NCBI GenBank assembly: GCA_024743215.1
Contig: JANSWZ010000003.1
Coordinates: 434,001-498,000, forward strand
DNA: 64,000 nt
Source: Alphaproteobacteria bacterium
GTDB lineage: Bacteria; Pseudomonadota; Alphaproteobacteria; Rhizobiales; GCA-2746425
Direction of reading: 5' to 3'
The notes below the pieces were generated by a model. It saw only the letters and a list, made by a program, of their open reading frames with translations. It did not search any database and was not told the DNA's origin. Of this stretch, positions 24,340 through 33,571 are shown one piece after another. Each line of letters starts with the position of its first letter. Within the stretch, counting starts at the first letter, position 1. Made by a program: the position numbers and the translations under genes.

Positions 24340-25941
24340 ATGAAAACCCTACTCAGTCTCACAGCCGCCAGCGTTGTGGCGCTTTGCGGCGCGGCACAGG
24401 CGGATTATTCGCTGACTGTGCTGCACACCAATGATTTTCACTCCCGTGTGGAGCCCATCAGCAAATATGATTCCCCTTGTGGCGAAGAAGACAATGCAGA
24501 AGGCAAATGCTTTGGCGGTTATGCCCGTCTTGTCACCGGCGTCGAGAAAGCCCGCGGCATGAGCAACAACAGCATTCTGGTGGATGGCGGCGACCAGTTC
24601 CAGGGTTCGCTGTTTTACACTTATTACAAAGGCAAAGTTGCCGCCGAGATGATGAACAAGCTTGCCTATGACGGTATGACTGTTGGCAATCATGAATTTG
24701 ATGATGGGCCGGAAGTGCTGGCCGGTTTCATGGATGCCGTGGATTTTCCGGTGCTGATGTCCAATGCCGATGTGTCTGCCGAACCTGCTTTGGCCGGCAA
24801 GCTGATGCCATCGACCATTATTGAACGTGGCGGCGAGAAAATCGGCATGATCGGCCTGACACCGCAAGACACTGGCGAATTGTCCTCATCGGGCAAGAAT
24901 GTTGTGTTCTCCGATCCATCCGAAGCTGTGGCCCGCGAAGTGGCGGCCATGGAAGCGGCTGGCGTCAACAAGATCATCGTCCTGTCTCACTCAGGCTATT
25001 TCGTGGATCAGAAAGTCGCTCGTGAAGTGGGCGGCATTGATGTGATTGTGGGCGGTCATTCCAACACATTCCTGTCCAATATTTCCGACAGGGCTGCCGG
25101 CCCGTACCCCACCATGGTGGACGGACCAGACGGCACACCAACCGCCATCGTACAGGCCTATGCTTACGGCAAATTCCTGGGCGCATTGGATGTGACGTTT
25201 GATGATAATGGCATTGTGACCGAAGCCAAGGGCGAGCCAATCATCATGGATGGTGAAGTGGTTGAAGATGGCGGCACCAAGGAGCGTATCTCTGAACTGG
25301 CTGGCCCGTTGGATGAAATCCGCAACAAGGTTGTGTCTGAATCCGCAGCCCTCATTCAGGGCGACCGCGCCGTGTGCCGTGTGGAAGAATGTGAAATGGG
25401 CAATCTGGTAGCCGATGCCATGCTCACCCGCGTCGCTGATCAGGGCATCCAGATCGCAATCACCAACTCTGGCGGACTGCGCTCCTCCATTGATGCAGGC
25501 CCTGTGACCATGGGCGAAGTGCTAACCGTGCTTCCGTTCCAGAACACACTCTCTACTTTCCAGTTGAAAGGCTCAGATGTGATTGCAGCGCTGGAAAACG
25601 GCGTTAGCCAGGTGGAAGAAGTGAAAGGCCGCTTCCCACAAGTGTCGGGCGTGAAGTTCAGCTGGGACCCAAGCGTGGCTCCAAATGAAGGGCGCATCAA
25701 ATCGGTGGAAGTCATGGAAGGTGGTTCATGGACTGCCATCGACCCAGCTAAAACCTATGGCGTTGTATCCAACAACTTCATGCGCAGCGGCGGTGATGGC
25801 TACAAAATATTCGAAACAGCCGGCATGAACGCCTATGATTTTGGCCCCGGCCTGGATCAGGTTCTTGCCGATTATCTGGTCGAAAACCTGCCATACGCTC
25901 CGTTCAAGGACGGCCGCATCAGCCAGGTTGCTACAAACTGA
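24340..25941 (+). CDS. Periplasmic 5'-nucleotidase (UshA/NtE family)
   Basis: Exported metallophosphoesterase of 533 aa. Sec signal at 1-21. N-terminal dimetal domain motifs: HTNDFHSRVEP, DGGDQFQGS, VGNHEFD, LSHSGYFVDQ and GGHSNTFL. C-terminal substrate-binding domain: NSGGLRSSID, LPFQNTLSTFQLKGSDV and NNFMRSGGDGY. It hydrolyses nucleotides and related phosphate esters in the periplasm. The AAGGAG site gives a clear start. It shares the superfamily with SoxB but has GNHE instead of the SoxB motif HWEFTYG, so it is not a second SoxB. A repeat-type terminator follows. Confidence 0.93.
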   Translation: MKTLLSLTAASVVALCGAAQADYSLTVLHTNDFHSRVEPISKYDSPCGEEDNAEGKCFGGYARLVTGVEKARGMSNNSILVDGGDQFQGSLFYTYYKGKVAAEMMNKLAYDGMTVGNHEFDDGPEVLAGFMDAVDFPVLMSNADVSAEPALAGKLMPSTIIERGGEKIGMIGLTPQDTGELSSSGKNVVFSDPSEAVAREVAAMEAAGVNKIIVLSHSGYFVDQKVAREVGGIDVIVGGHSNTFLSNISDRAAGPYPTMVDGPDGTPTAIVQAYAYGKFLGALDVTFDDNGIVTEAKGEPIIMDGEVVEDGGTKERISELAGPLDEIRNKVVSESAALIQGDRAVCRVEECEMGNLVADAMLTRVADQGIQIAITNSGGLRSSIDAGPVTMGEVLTVLPFQNTLSTFQLKGSDVIAALENGVSQVEEVKGRFPQVSGVKFSWDPSVAPNEGRIKSVEVMEGGSWTAIDPAKTYGVVSNNFMRSGGDGYKIFETAGMNAYDFGPGLDQVLADYLVENLPYAPFKDGRISQVATN

Positions 25942-25956
25942 GTGCTTTGCCGATTG

Positions 25957-26004
25957 GGTAAGTGATTAAGCCGGCGATTGGGGTGACCTGATCGCCGGTT
26001 TTTT
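25957..26004 (+). terminator. Terminator within direct repeat, copy 1
   Basis: 8-bp stem (CCGGCGAT at 25971-25978, ATCGCCGG at 25991-25998) followed by six T. The 48-bp segment recurs at 31849-31896 in the same orientation with 40/48 identity and no gaps. The rest of the 372-bp interval to the next gene holds only the promoter noted at 26242. Confidence 0.85.
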
Positions 26005-26241
26005 ATTGGTGGTGCATCAAGTGCCAGAGTGACCTTAATGAGCGTGACCTCGTACGCAGAAGAGCATGGCCTTTGGGTTGCGATCTGCAATCTTTCCAGT
26101 GTCACGCAATGATTGCGGGTTCAAGCGCTGACAGACGGAATTCAGAGGCTTTTGCTATGTGATGGCACTCAGTGCGCGATGATTGCCTGAGGTTGCGACG
26201 TTCAATTCAAACGGCAGAATACATACCTTATTCCGTGTGTT

Positions 26242-26270
26242 GACAGCGGCTTATGTGAATTGTCTAATTC
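26242..26270 (+). promoter_or_regulatory. Sigma70-type promoter of the discoidin/VWA module
   Basis: TTGACA (26242-26247), a 17-bp spacer and TCTAAT (26265-26270), 45 bp before the ATG at 26315. The -35 is a perfect consensus, the -10 has two mismatches, and the spacing is ideal. It is placed as expected to drive the three-gene module. Confidence 0.6.
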
Positions 26271-26314
26271 ATGCCTTCGGGGCGCTTGCTGATACTTACG
26301 GGTTGGGATGATAA

Positions 26315-27964
26315 ATGAGAATTCGATTGTTGCGCCGGATTGCGCCATTGGCGTTGATTGCAAATGTCTTTCTGGTACCAGCAGCGGGTTCGGCACAAGA
26401 GTTACCCAGCCTCACGGGAATGAAGCCAGCGGAAACTATCTGTAAGGACGCCGAGGGGTTCCCTGCAACTTCCCTGACTGACGGCAATCTGGAAACTTAC
26501 TGGCAGACAGGTCGCGAAATTGCCCCTTGTCATTTTGTATTCCGCTTTGACCAGCCGGTTGCAGTAGCTTCGGTGATTTTGCACAATGATCTAACAGAAG
26601 GGGCCAGGCCACCAGCCGTTCGGGCAAGTATCTGGGCCAGCCATCAAGAATTCGGACGCGGTTATTTCCGTGTTGCACATGATGCGCTCAACAATTCTGG
26701 TCCCACGCGCATTGCGTTCGATGAACCAATATTGATGCAGACTCTGAAGGTTGCGTTGGAAAATTCCGCTCCCTTCTCAAGTAACTGGTTCAATGCCTCG
26801 CTTGCTGAGATAGAAATAGAGGCCGTACCGACGGGCTCCGCCATGCGTTGGCCTATGCCTCGGCCTGAACCCTTGGTGGGGGGGGACCCGATTTTACAAG
26901 GATCAGCAACTCAATGTGATAAGGTTGCAGCCTTTCCTTACAATCCAGACAGCTACGGGTATGGGCGCGAGGATATTGATCTCGATGTGGATGAGGCTCT
27001 GGCTGCTTGCCAGTCTGCCGTTGCAGATGAACCGGAGAGCAAGCGTCTGGCCTTTCAGCTTGCACGTGTTCAGGCACACGCTGAGCAGTCTGTTCAATCT
27101 GTTGCTCGTCTGGGCAGTGAGCTTTTGCGCACCTATCCACCAGCGCAATATTTACTGGCAGAAGCGCTGCGCAACGGCAGTGGTATTGCGCAAGACCACG
27201 AACGTCATCTTGCCCTGCATCTCTCCGCCGCAAATGCGGGATTCTTGCCGGCGCGCATGCGTTTGGCACTCGAGGCTGATGAGGCATTTGTCGAAACCCT
27301 GATATCTGGTGAACAACAGCCTTTGGGCGCGAAAGAGCCACTAGAGCCGCACTTGGCAACCCTCATGGATGCCGGATATCTGCCAGCCTATGAATTGTAC
27401 AACCGATACATTCTGCGGACAGCCCCTTCCACTTTGTTAGCCTTCATGCCTCGTTTGGAAGAGCTGTCCGAGTATAATTTGGACGGAAGCCTAACCACGC
27501 ATCTGTATAACGCAGCATACGGCATTCCAACCGCCAGGCGGCGTGCGATTCGCTGGATTTCTGAAAGCGCGGAACGAATTCCTTCAGCAGAGGTGCTGGG
27601 AAATCTGTCGATTGGTTCGCACTTCGTGTATTCCAACCACAAAGCATCCGTCATACATGCCCGAAGAGGCGCGTATTCTGGCGGTGGTTGGCCGGTGCAG
27701 CAACTGGCAGAGCGACTGGGTGGCGACGCCACAAAACGCCTGTTCGCGTTTGCTTTTCAAAGAACCCTGGCAGGAGCAGAAGGCGGTAACCATGGCAGTA
27801 TGTTTGATTTGGGAAAGGCGTTCATTGAAGGAAGAGGTGTAGAAAAGAACCGTGAGGAAGGTGCGCGCTGGATGCGTCTTGCTGCCGCTGCCGGAGAGTC
27901 GCGTTCGATAACATACTTGAGACAAAATCCCTGGGCGCAAGATACCGGAGCAAATAATCAATGA
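26315..27964 (+). CDS. Exported protein with discoidin-like and Sel1-repeat regions
   Basis: Protein of 549 aa that I cannot assign to a named family. Signal peptide at about 1-28 (ending GSAQE). Residues about 35-170 look like a coagulation-factor/discoidin beta-sandwich: FPATSLTDGNLETYWQTG, FRFDQPVAVASVILHND, ASLAEIEIE. The rest is alpha-helical with Sel1/TPR-like repeats, best seen at HGSMFDLGKAFIEGRGVEKNREEGARWMRLAAAAGE near the C-terminus and at ALRNGSGIAQDHERHLALHLSAANAG around 290. Such proteins often bind glycans or envelope partners. The stop overlaps the VWA gene by 4 bp (ATGA), so the two are translationally coupled. Function unknown; probably an envelope assembly partner of the VWA protein (inference). 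Confidence 0.75.
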   Translation: MRIRLLRRIAPLALIANVFLVPAAGSAQELPSLTGMKPAETICKDAEGFPATSLTDGNLETYWQTGREIAPCHFVFRFDQPVAVASVILHNDLTEGARPPAVRASIWASHQEFGRGYFRVAHDALNNSGPTRIAFDEPILMQTLKVALENSAPFSSNWFNASLAEIEIEAVPTGSAMRWPMPRPEPLVGGDPILQGSATQCDKVAAFPYNPDSYGYGREDIDLDVDEALAACQSAVADEPESKRLAFQLARVQAHAEQSVQSVARLGSELLRTYPPAQYLLAEALRNGSGIAQDHERHLALHLSAANAGFLPARMRLALEADEAFVETLISGEQQPLGAKEPLEPHLATLMDAGYLPAYELYNRYILRTAPSTLLAFMPRLEELSEYNLDGSLTTHLYNAAYGIPTARRRAIRWISESAERIPSAEVLGNLSIGSHFVYSNHKASVIHARRGAYSGGGWPVQQLAERLGGDATKRLFAFAFQRTLAGAEGGNHGSMFDLGKAFIEGRGVEKNREEGARWMRLAAAAGESRSITYLRQNPWAQDTGANNQ

Positions 27965-30900
27965 GTATCGATGCTGCACAGGACACGCAGATTGTTGAAC
28001 CCGGCAAGCGCGGACGGCTTGTGAAAACCGCATTGCTGGCACTTGTCCTTATAGCAACTTTGCTGGGTTTGCTGGCTTATTGCCAGTCTACCGCGGATCC
28101 GCGAACGCTGCGCGAACTGATTTTGCAATCTCGCGATGCTTATCATGAGCCCTGGAATACTGTTGAAGAGGCCGCAATAGCCTTGGCCGATGCAGATACA
28201 GCACTGACGTTTGTCAGCGAGCGCATTGCAACGAGCGTGTATGAAGGACGCCTGCAAACGCCCGAGGCGGTGTTGGAAACACGCACGGCAAATCCGGCTG
28301 ATAAAGCAATGCTGCTCCAAGCATTGCTGGAGGCTATGGACATTCCGACGACGGCCATAGCGGCGCCTTTGCAGGGAGAATTGCGAAGCCGCGTTCTGGA
28401 GGAGGCGATAGCCTCAGCTATTGCCATGCCAGAACCAATGGTCGCACTGATGAAGCGGGTGGGCTATGACGAAGAGGATCTTGGCCCGGATCAAATGGGT
28501 GATGCGATAGAGGTTGCATTGTTGTTTGACGATGTTGAAGCCAATGTTGATGCTGCACTTGATCATGCCCACACTGTTCTGGACCTTGATGGCGCTTCAT
28601 CGGCGCAGGCTGTATATCTGGATTGGGTTTGGCTCAGCGGAGCTGATGGTGTTGTCTATGACCCCGTTCTACCAGATGCAACACGCTCCGATCTTGCACG
28701 AGACTACACAGAAGCCCTGAGACCAACCCAAATTGCACTCACCGCGCGCGACCGCTTTGGCCGCACACAAGAGGTGGTGCGGTGGAGTGGTGACTCCTAT
28801 GGCAAGGATGTCAATTTGGCATTTTATCCGACCATCAACACATTGGAGCGGTTGATTGGTGATCCGGACCTATCAGATGTCAGTGTCTGGACACCCGGCA
28901 TTGTTGTTGGCAATGATCTGACAACCTTGGCCGCTGTTACAAATGACGGTGATGTGGTGCCGCAAAGCATTGTGAGCACGCTTTCGACCGACGACAGCAA
29001 CACCGTTGATGTGTCCGGGTTCACCGCACCTGAAATTGCAAGTCTTTCGATTGCCGGTGTAGACTCCTCAACGTTTCCCCGCGTTTTGGTGGGTCTTAGT
29101 GCAGCAGTCCAGAACCTTCCAAACTGGCACGCTGCGCATTTTCGCGTGCTGGTAGAAGGACAAGCCGTTCCAGTGCGTATTGAGGCGCCCTATACAAACT
29201 CTTCAGATGTGATTGTTGTGCATGACCAATCGGGGTCAATGCGTGAAGAAGACCGTTTTGCCATGGCGCGCAGCTTCAACCGGTCTATGGTCGGTGGCTT
29301 ATCTGCCAAGCAAAAGCTGGCGGTCATTGCCCATGCTGAGCATATTCGCGTGCAACGCTTGTTCGAGCCGCTGGTTGATGTGGCTGCCGAAAACCAGCCA
29401 GAGCTATGGGATCTTTCGGTTGGTGGGGAAACCAGCTTTCTGGATGCACTGGATTTTGCACTCAATGCCGTTGAAATTGAATTGGGGCCGGAACCAGAAA
29501 CGCGCACATCTATTGTTCTGGTCAGTGACGGCGCCAGCTCTCTGGCTGATCTGGATGTTCTGAAAGAACAGATGGCCGAGCAAATGGCACGTGCACAGGC
29601 TCTCAACATTGCCGTCTATCCGGTCATTCTATCATCCGCTCAAACGGTCGATTTTGCCACATTGGCACAAGAGACCGGTGGCCAACTTATCCGCATTCAG
29701 GACCCGGCACGGATTGTGTCCGCAGCACAGACACTGGCAAGACGTCTTTCCGGTAATATGGCTATCAGCTTTACGGCACCGCATGATCCGGTGCCTGATG
29801 CCGGTTCCGAATACAACTTCACGCTGGAAGTTGTGGGCTATGACGGGATTGAACCCAGCCGTTACACCGTACCTGATGATATTGTTGCAAGTGATCCGGC
29901 CCTCTTTGTTGAGATCAGTGCAGGCGCTCATCGCACAGTGCGCCCTGTTATGGCTTTGGGGGACGGATATGATGTGAATGCCATGACCGGTGGGCACGCG
30001 CTTTATGTGACGCCCGGGACCTACCCGTCAGATCGTATGACAGCGCAATGGCTGAACCGGTGGTTGTTTGCCCATGATGCTGCTGTGGAAGATGAGGAAG
30101 CAATGCTTGCACATTTGCAGGACCCGGCCTTTTCAACTGACCATGCAACCACCATGAACGGTCTGGCCAATCTTATGCAAGTCAGTCTGACAGAGCGACA
30201 GGCCCTGCAGTTTCCCATGGCAGCATTGGTGCATACTGTGTCCAAGAACCCGGATGGTGCTGCGCCCGGTGCTGCAGGCGAACCATTCAGTTTGGCAACA
30301 ATTCTTGATGTACCGGCGTGGTCAAGTTTTCTGTCTGAAGCGGCCACCCGAGAGGAGGCTACTCGGGTCGGTTTTGCACTCAACGATGCCGAGGCGCGGT
30401 TGCTGGGCGATGGCACTAATCTGACACAGTTGTTTGCTCAGGATACCCCGTCTGTCCAAACAGATGGTGAAACACTGCTTTTGGCCAGCTCCGAAAACAG
30501 TTCCGGGACAAGCGGCCATTATTGGGTGCATGAACCTGAAACCGGCAGCTTGTTTGGATATCTGGAAAATGGCATTATGGCGGTCAAGGGCAGCCAGGAC
30601 GTGGCCATTGCGGCCTATTTCAAAAGCATCAACTCTGCCATTGATCAATATATGTCAGTCGCTCAGCCCGGTGTTGATGCCTTGCCAACAGGGGCGGTGC
30701 TTTCCGGTTTTATCGGCTTCAAAAAGGAAGAGATGAAACTGTGGTGTTATTCCACCATCATGCTCAATTATGTGAATGAGAGTATTGAAGGTCAGGAAGA
30801 TGCGATCCTCGATAAAAGCGCTCAGGCTGCGGAAGCGCGCGCCGCCAAACTCTGTGAAATTGATGGGGACCCAAGAGATGTGGGAAAGCGCATGTTCCGC

Positions 30901-31260
30901 GAAGCTCTCAAGGAAATGGGCAAAGCTGTCATCGAAAAGGTAAAGGGGAAACTGCCTGATGGGGTGAAAACCGCTATTGCACCACCCGATTTGCCGGGCT
31001 GGTTGGCCGACAAGGTGGGCACGGACCGATTGACCAAATGGATCGATGATCCAACGGTGCAGAAATATGCTGAAGATGTGGTTGGACGCGGAAAGAGCTA
31101 TCTGACTGAGCGCGCAAGAGAGGCTGGCAAAGCAGGCTATTCTGGCATTGCTGATGCCCTGCAGCGTCATGGTGTGGGCGGCGGTACGGGTGTTTCCGGC
31201 GGTGTTCCAACAACAACCGGCTTTAACGTTGCCATTCACAAAGCCATTAGTGATTTATGA
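27961..31260 (+). CDS. Large membrane-anchored von Willebrand A protein
   Basis: Protein of 1099 aa anchored by one N-terminal helix (about residues 20-40), with the remainder predicted periplasmic. Residues about 70-260 resemble a transglutaminase-like fold (NPADKAMLLQALLEAMDIPTTA) in which the usual catalytic Cys is missing. A VWA domain starts near 415 with an intact MIDAS: DQSGS (about 422), the GGETSFLDAL threonine and the VLVSDGASS aspartate (about 523). A beta-rich region, a long helical region and a Gly/Ser-rich tail (GVGGGTGVSGG) follow. VWA-MIDAS domains bind protein ligands through a divalent cation. It sits in a three-gene unit with the Sel1-like protein and a small exported protein. 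No known system was recognised. Confidence 0.8.
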   Translation: MSIDAAQDTQIVEPGKRGRLVKTALLALVLIATLLGLLAYCQSTADPRTLRELILQSRDAYHEPWNTVEEAAIALADADTALTFVSERIATSVYEGRLQTPEAVLETRTANPADKAMLLQALLEAMDIPTTAIAAPLQGELRSRVLEEAIASAIAMPEPMVALMKRVGYDEEDLGPDQMGDAIEVALLFDDVEANVDAALDHAHTVLDLDGASSAQAVYLDWVWLSGADGVVYDPVLPDATRSDLARDYTEALRPTQIALTARDRFGRTQEVVRWSGDSYGKDVNLAFYPTINTLERLIGDPDLSDVSVWTPGIVVGNDLTTLAAVTNDGDVVPQSIVSTLSTDDSNTVDVSGFTAPEIASLSIAGVDSSTFPRVLVGLSAAVQNLPNWHAAHFRVLVEGQAVPVRIEAPYTNSSDVIVVHDQSGSMREEDRFAMARSFNRSMVGGLSAKQKLAVIAHAEHIRVQRLFEPLVDVAAENQPELWDLSVGGETSFLDALDFALNAVEIELGPEPETRTSIVLVSDGASSLADLDVLKEQMAEQMARAQALNIAVYPVILSSAQTVDFATLAQETGGQLIRIQDPARIVSAAQTLARRLSGNMAISFTAPHDPVPDAGSEYNFTLEVVGYDGIEPSRYTVPDDIVASDPALFVEISAGAHRTVRPVMALGDGYDVNAMTGGHALYVTPGTYPSDRMTAQWLNRWLFAHDAAVEDEEAMLAHLQDPAFSTDHATTMNGLANLMQVSLTERQALQFPMAALVHTVSKNPDGAAPGAAGEPFSLATILDVPAWSSFLSEAATREEATRVGFALNDAEARLLGDGTNLTQLFAQDTPSVQTDGETLLLASSENSSGTSGHYWVHEPETGSLFGYLENGIMAVKGSQDVAIAAYFKSINSAIDQYMSVAQPGVDALPTGAVLSGFIGFKKEEMKLWCYSTIMLNYVNESIEGQEDAILDKSAQAAEARAAKLCEIDGDPRDVGKRMFREALKEMGKAVIEKVKGKLPDGVKTAIAPPDLPGWLADKVGTDRLTKWIDDPTVQKYAEDVVGRGKSYLTERAREAGKAGYSGIADALQRHGVGGGTGVSGGVPTTTGFNVAIHKAISDL

Positions 31261-31323
31261 TCGCCGGCTCAGCCAGCCGATAAAAAGCTGAAACCTTTAC
31301 TCAAAGTCCAATAGGAAAACTCT

Positions 31324-31755
31324 ATGCATGCACTCTTCAAAGCCATTCCCGTTTTGGCACTGGCTCTGTGCGTCCCGGCCACCAGTTACGCGGATGAAAT
31401 TCCGGCTGCACAGGTTCTGGAAGCGCTCATATTGGCCGGGCCGGAACAACCTGTAACCATTGAGGTTCAGGATTATCTTGGCGTTCTGGAAGCACAGGGG
31501 CTTTCCGCAACCATGCCGGGTGTGCTTGCAAACCTGTTTGGCTCATTGCCGGTTGCAAATGCCGAAGACGACAATACAAGTCATGCCACACTCACGCATT
31601 CCTGCAAGAGCATGTCAGAGCAGTGCAGCTTAACCGTCCTTTATGTGGACGAGTCTGATGGCGAAAAGTGGGAATCAGCTGTCATTTTGTCATTCACGCT
31701 CGTAGATGGAAAAATTGACCCGACGGTTCCGGTAAGCGTTGGGTTGGCTGGATAA
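31324..31755 (+). CDS. Small exported protein of unknown function
   Basis: Protein of 143 aa with a clear Sec signal (residues 1-23, ending SYADEI). The mature part is acidic and contains one cysteine pair (HSCKSMSEQCSLTV) that could form a disulfide, and ends with two short beta-rich stretches. No family recognised. It follows the VWA gene by 63 bp and shares its promoter in all likelihood. A repeat-type terminator (31849-31896) closes the unit. Its place suggests a periplasmic partner or ligand of the VWA protein, but that is inference. Confidence 0.65.
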   Translation: MHALFKAIPVLALALCVPATSYADEIPAAQVLEALILAGPEQPVTIEVQDYLGVLEAQGLSATMPGVLANLFGSLPVANAEDDNTSHATLTHSCKSMSEQCSLTVLYVDESDGEKWESAVILSFTLVDGKIDPTVPVSVGLAG

Positions 31756-31848
31756 AAATTGGTTAAGATGACCAACCGGAAGCTGGTTAGCGTAGTGCTG
31801 TCCATGCTGCCTGGCCCGGTTGCTATCAACCAAGGGGCTTGCCGCTTA

Positions 31849-31896
31849 GGTGAGGGATTAAGCCGGCTGTTGGGGGAACCTGATTGCCGGTTTTGT
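31849..31896 (+). terminator. Terminator-like direct repeat, copy 2
   Basis: Copy of the 48-bp element at 25957-26004 (40/48 identity, same strand). The stem is shorter (CCGGC/GCCGG) and the T-run is TTTTGTTT. It lies about 95 nt after the small exported protein, so it probably ends the module transcript. Confidence 0.65.
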
Positions 31897-31978
31897 TTGA
31901 ACGGCGAACTGAGTGGCAACAAAGGCGAGCCAAGTGGCAACAGGCGCTGCTGTTGAGCGAAAGAATGGGAATATCGTT

Positions 31979-32452
31979 ATGACTATCTGGGTGGGATCAC
32001 CAGCCAAGTGCGCTGCTAATGATGTTACGGCAGCTGCCACCTTGATTAAAACAGGCGGTGCCATTGATGCAAAACTGGCGGTTTTGGAAGGCAGGCTCCG
32101 CCGGTCCCGGACATTGGCGTTCTGTCAAAAAGAGGGGCAAGTGGTGGGTGTGGGGTGTCTCAAAAACCCTGTCCCCAATTACCGTGAGCGTGTTTTCACA
32201 AAGGCTGGTGTCAGCATGGACAGGTTTCAGAATGCGCCCGAACTTGGTTACGTCACCGTGGACGAAACCATGCGGGGACAGGGTCTTGCCCATCAGTTGG
32301 TCGAAGCCCTGGTGAAGATCCTGGAGGAACCCTGCTATGCCACAACAGATGACGACACCATGAAACGAATGCTCGGTAGGTCAGGCTTTTTGAAACTGGG
32401 GACTGAGTGGACAGGGCAACGCGGCACTCTGTCACTTTGGACGACCCACTAA
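31979..32452 (+). CDS. GNAT-like acetyltransferase
   Basis: Protein of 157 aa. The acetyl-CoA motif is degenerate but visible in YVTVDETMRGQGLAHQLVEALVKIL (about residues 84-108). C-terminal MKRMLGRSGFLKLG is the usual GNAT ending. The N-terminal half (TAAATLIKTGGAIDAKLAVLEGRLRRSRTLAFCQKEGQVVGVGCLKNP) fits the substrate side. The ATG at 31979 is preferred; a start at 31913 would extend into the region after the terminator repeat. Substrate unknown. Confidence 0.7.
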   Translation: MTIWVGSPAKCAANDVTAAATLIKTGGAIDAKLAVLEGRLRRSRTLAFCQKEGQVVGVGCLKNPVPNYRERVFTKAGVSMDRFQNAPELGYVTVDETMRGQGLAHQLVEALVKILEEPCYATTDDDTMKRMLGRSGFLKLGTEWTGQRGTLSLWTTH

Positions 32453-32590
32453 CCGGACAGATACAATACTGCGCATCAGTTGTTTCGTGTTGTTCTCTCG
32501 TGCCGTATCGAATAAACAGGTCATTGAGCTTCGAAAGAGGCTCCGTAGGCGTTAACGTCAACCAACGCATGTTCAGATTTGAGATGAAAC

Positions 32591-33205
32591 ATGCAAGACA
32601 AACAAGCTTCCACAGTACATCCCACCACACCACACACCGACAAAAATGCTGATCGTCCTCATGTGGTCAGCGTGCAGCTCAGCCATAAACATGAGTTTAG
32701 CAAGCCTGCGAAAGATGCCATCAATCTGATTGAGAATTTCGGCGTCGAGGGTGACGCCCATGCAGGTATGACGGACCAGCATCTTTTTCACATCAAACGG
32801 TTTGGAGAACATCCCAATCTCAGGCAGGTTCATCTGATCCAAACCGAACTTTTTGATGCGGTTTGTGAGCTTGGACACGTGGTGCGTCCAGGTGACCTGG
32901 GTGAGAACATTGCCACACGGCATCTTGATCTCCTCAGCCTGCCAACGGGCACCGTTCTAAGGCTTGGGTCTGAGGCCGTGATCGAACTGACAGGTCTGCG
33001 TAATCCATGCCATCAAATCGAGAATTTCCAATCTGGCCTTCTGAAACACTGCAAGGAAGTGACGCCCAATGGGGTGGTGCGCAAGACCGGGGTCATGAGT
33101 ATTGTTGTGCATGGCGGCATTGTTCGGCCAGGTGATGCGATCGACATTGAGCTTCCACCAGAGCCACATGTGCCGCTTGTCTATCGTGTGCCGGATACTG
33201 GTTGA
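32591..33205 (+). CDS. MOSC-domain protein
   Basis: Protein of 204 aa with a single MOSC domain (about residues 24-192). Family features are FGVEGDAHAG, RQVHLIQTELFD, RPGDLGENIAT and the conserved cysteine segment LTGLRNPCHQIENFQSGLL. MOSC domains bind molybdenum cofactor sulfide or carry sulfur for metal clusters. Stand-alone forms of this kind include YiiM-like proteins that reduce N-hydroxylated compounds. No Moco biosynthesis gene is adjacent. The first 20 residues are His/Thr-rich and unconserved. Role in cofactor sulfuration or detoxification is possible. Confidence 0.85.
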   Translation: MQDKQASTVHPTTPHTDKNADRPHVVSVQLSHKHEFSKPAKDAINLIENFGVEGDAHAGMTDQHLFHIKRFGEHPNLRQVHLIQTELFDAVCELGHVVRPGDLGENIATRHLDLLSLPTGTVLRLGSEAVIELTGLRNPCHQIENFQSGLLKHCKEVTPNGVVRKTGVMSIVVHGGIVRPGDAIDIELPPEPHVPLVYRVPDTG

Positions 33206-33239
33206 TGCCGATGTATGCCAGGCCAAATCAGTGGAAGCC

Positions 33240-33510
33240 ATGGAAAACGGACCGTCGAGCGCGCTTAAAGGCAGACGAACCAAAGCCGTCTGTAAATTGA
33301 CTCCGATTTTTTCGTAGAGCGCTGCCAAATGGGCGCGCACCGCCATTCATTGGCGAAGTCTGTTGTGACTACGCCGTTTTAGAAGGTCGATAAGGCGTTG
33401 CTGGTCAGGGCCAACCCGCGCCCGGGTGTCGCAGAAATTGATTCAATGCGCTTGTGTAAACTGTTGATGTTATTGGTATTCACCATGAGGTCGAGCTGCC
33501 GGGTGCAGAG
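33240..33510 (-). pseudogene. LysR-type regulator remnant (PcaQ-like C-terminal fragment)
   Basis: Minus-strand translation at about 33379-33500 gives NTNNINSLHKRIES and PGRGLALTSNAL, nearly identical to residues around 215-245 of the intact LysR protein at 37673-38590 (NNINSLHNRIES, FGRGLALTSDAL). A stop follows at 33379. A further degraded stretch in another frame (33346 to about 33260, LVRLPLSALDGPF) aligns with the next LysR segment (LVALPIDMGLTNGP). No start, no DNA-binding domain and a frameshift mark it as a decayed duplicate. It lies just downstream of the ABC exporter pair, in what is otherwise a 366-bp gene-free gap. Confidence 0.75.
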
Positions 33511-33571
33511 CCGGTTGCGTCTGTTTCTCTGGATCATAAGGACAAGACCTGACGGTGAAATGTGCTTTGAT

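Noticed and set aside
24340-25941. Possible second soxB
   Set aside because: It has GNHE and nucleotide-binding motifs of 5'-nucleotidases and lacks the SoxB motif HWEFTYG.
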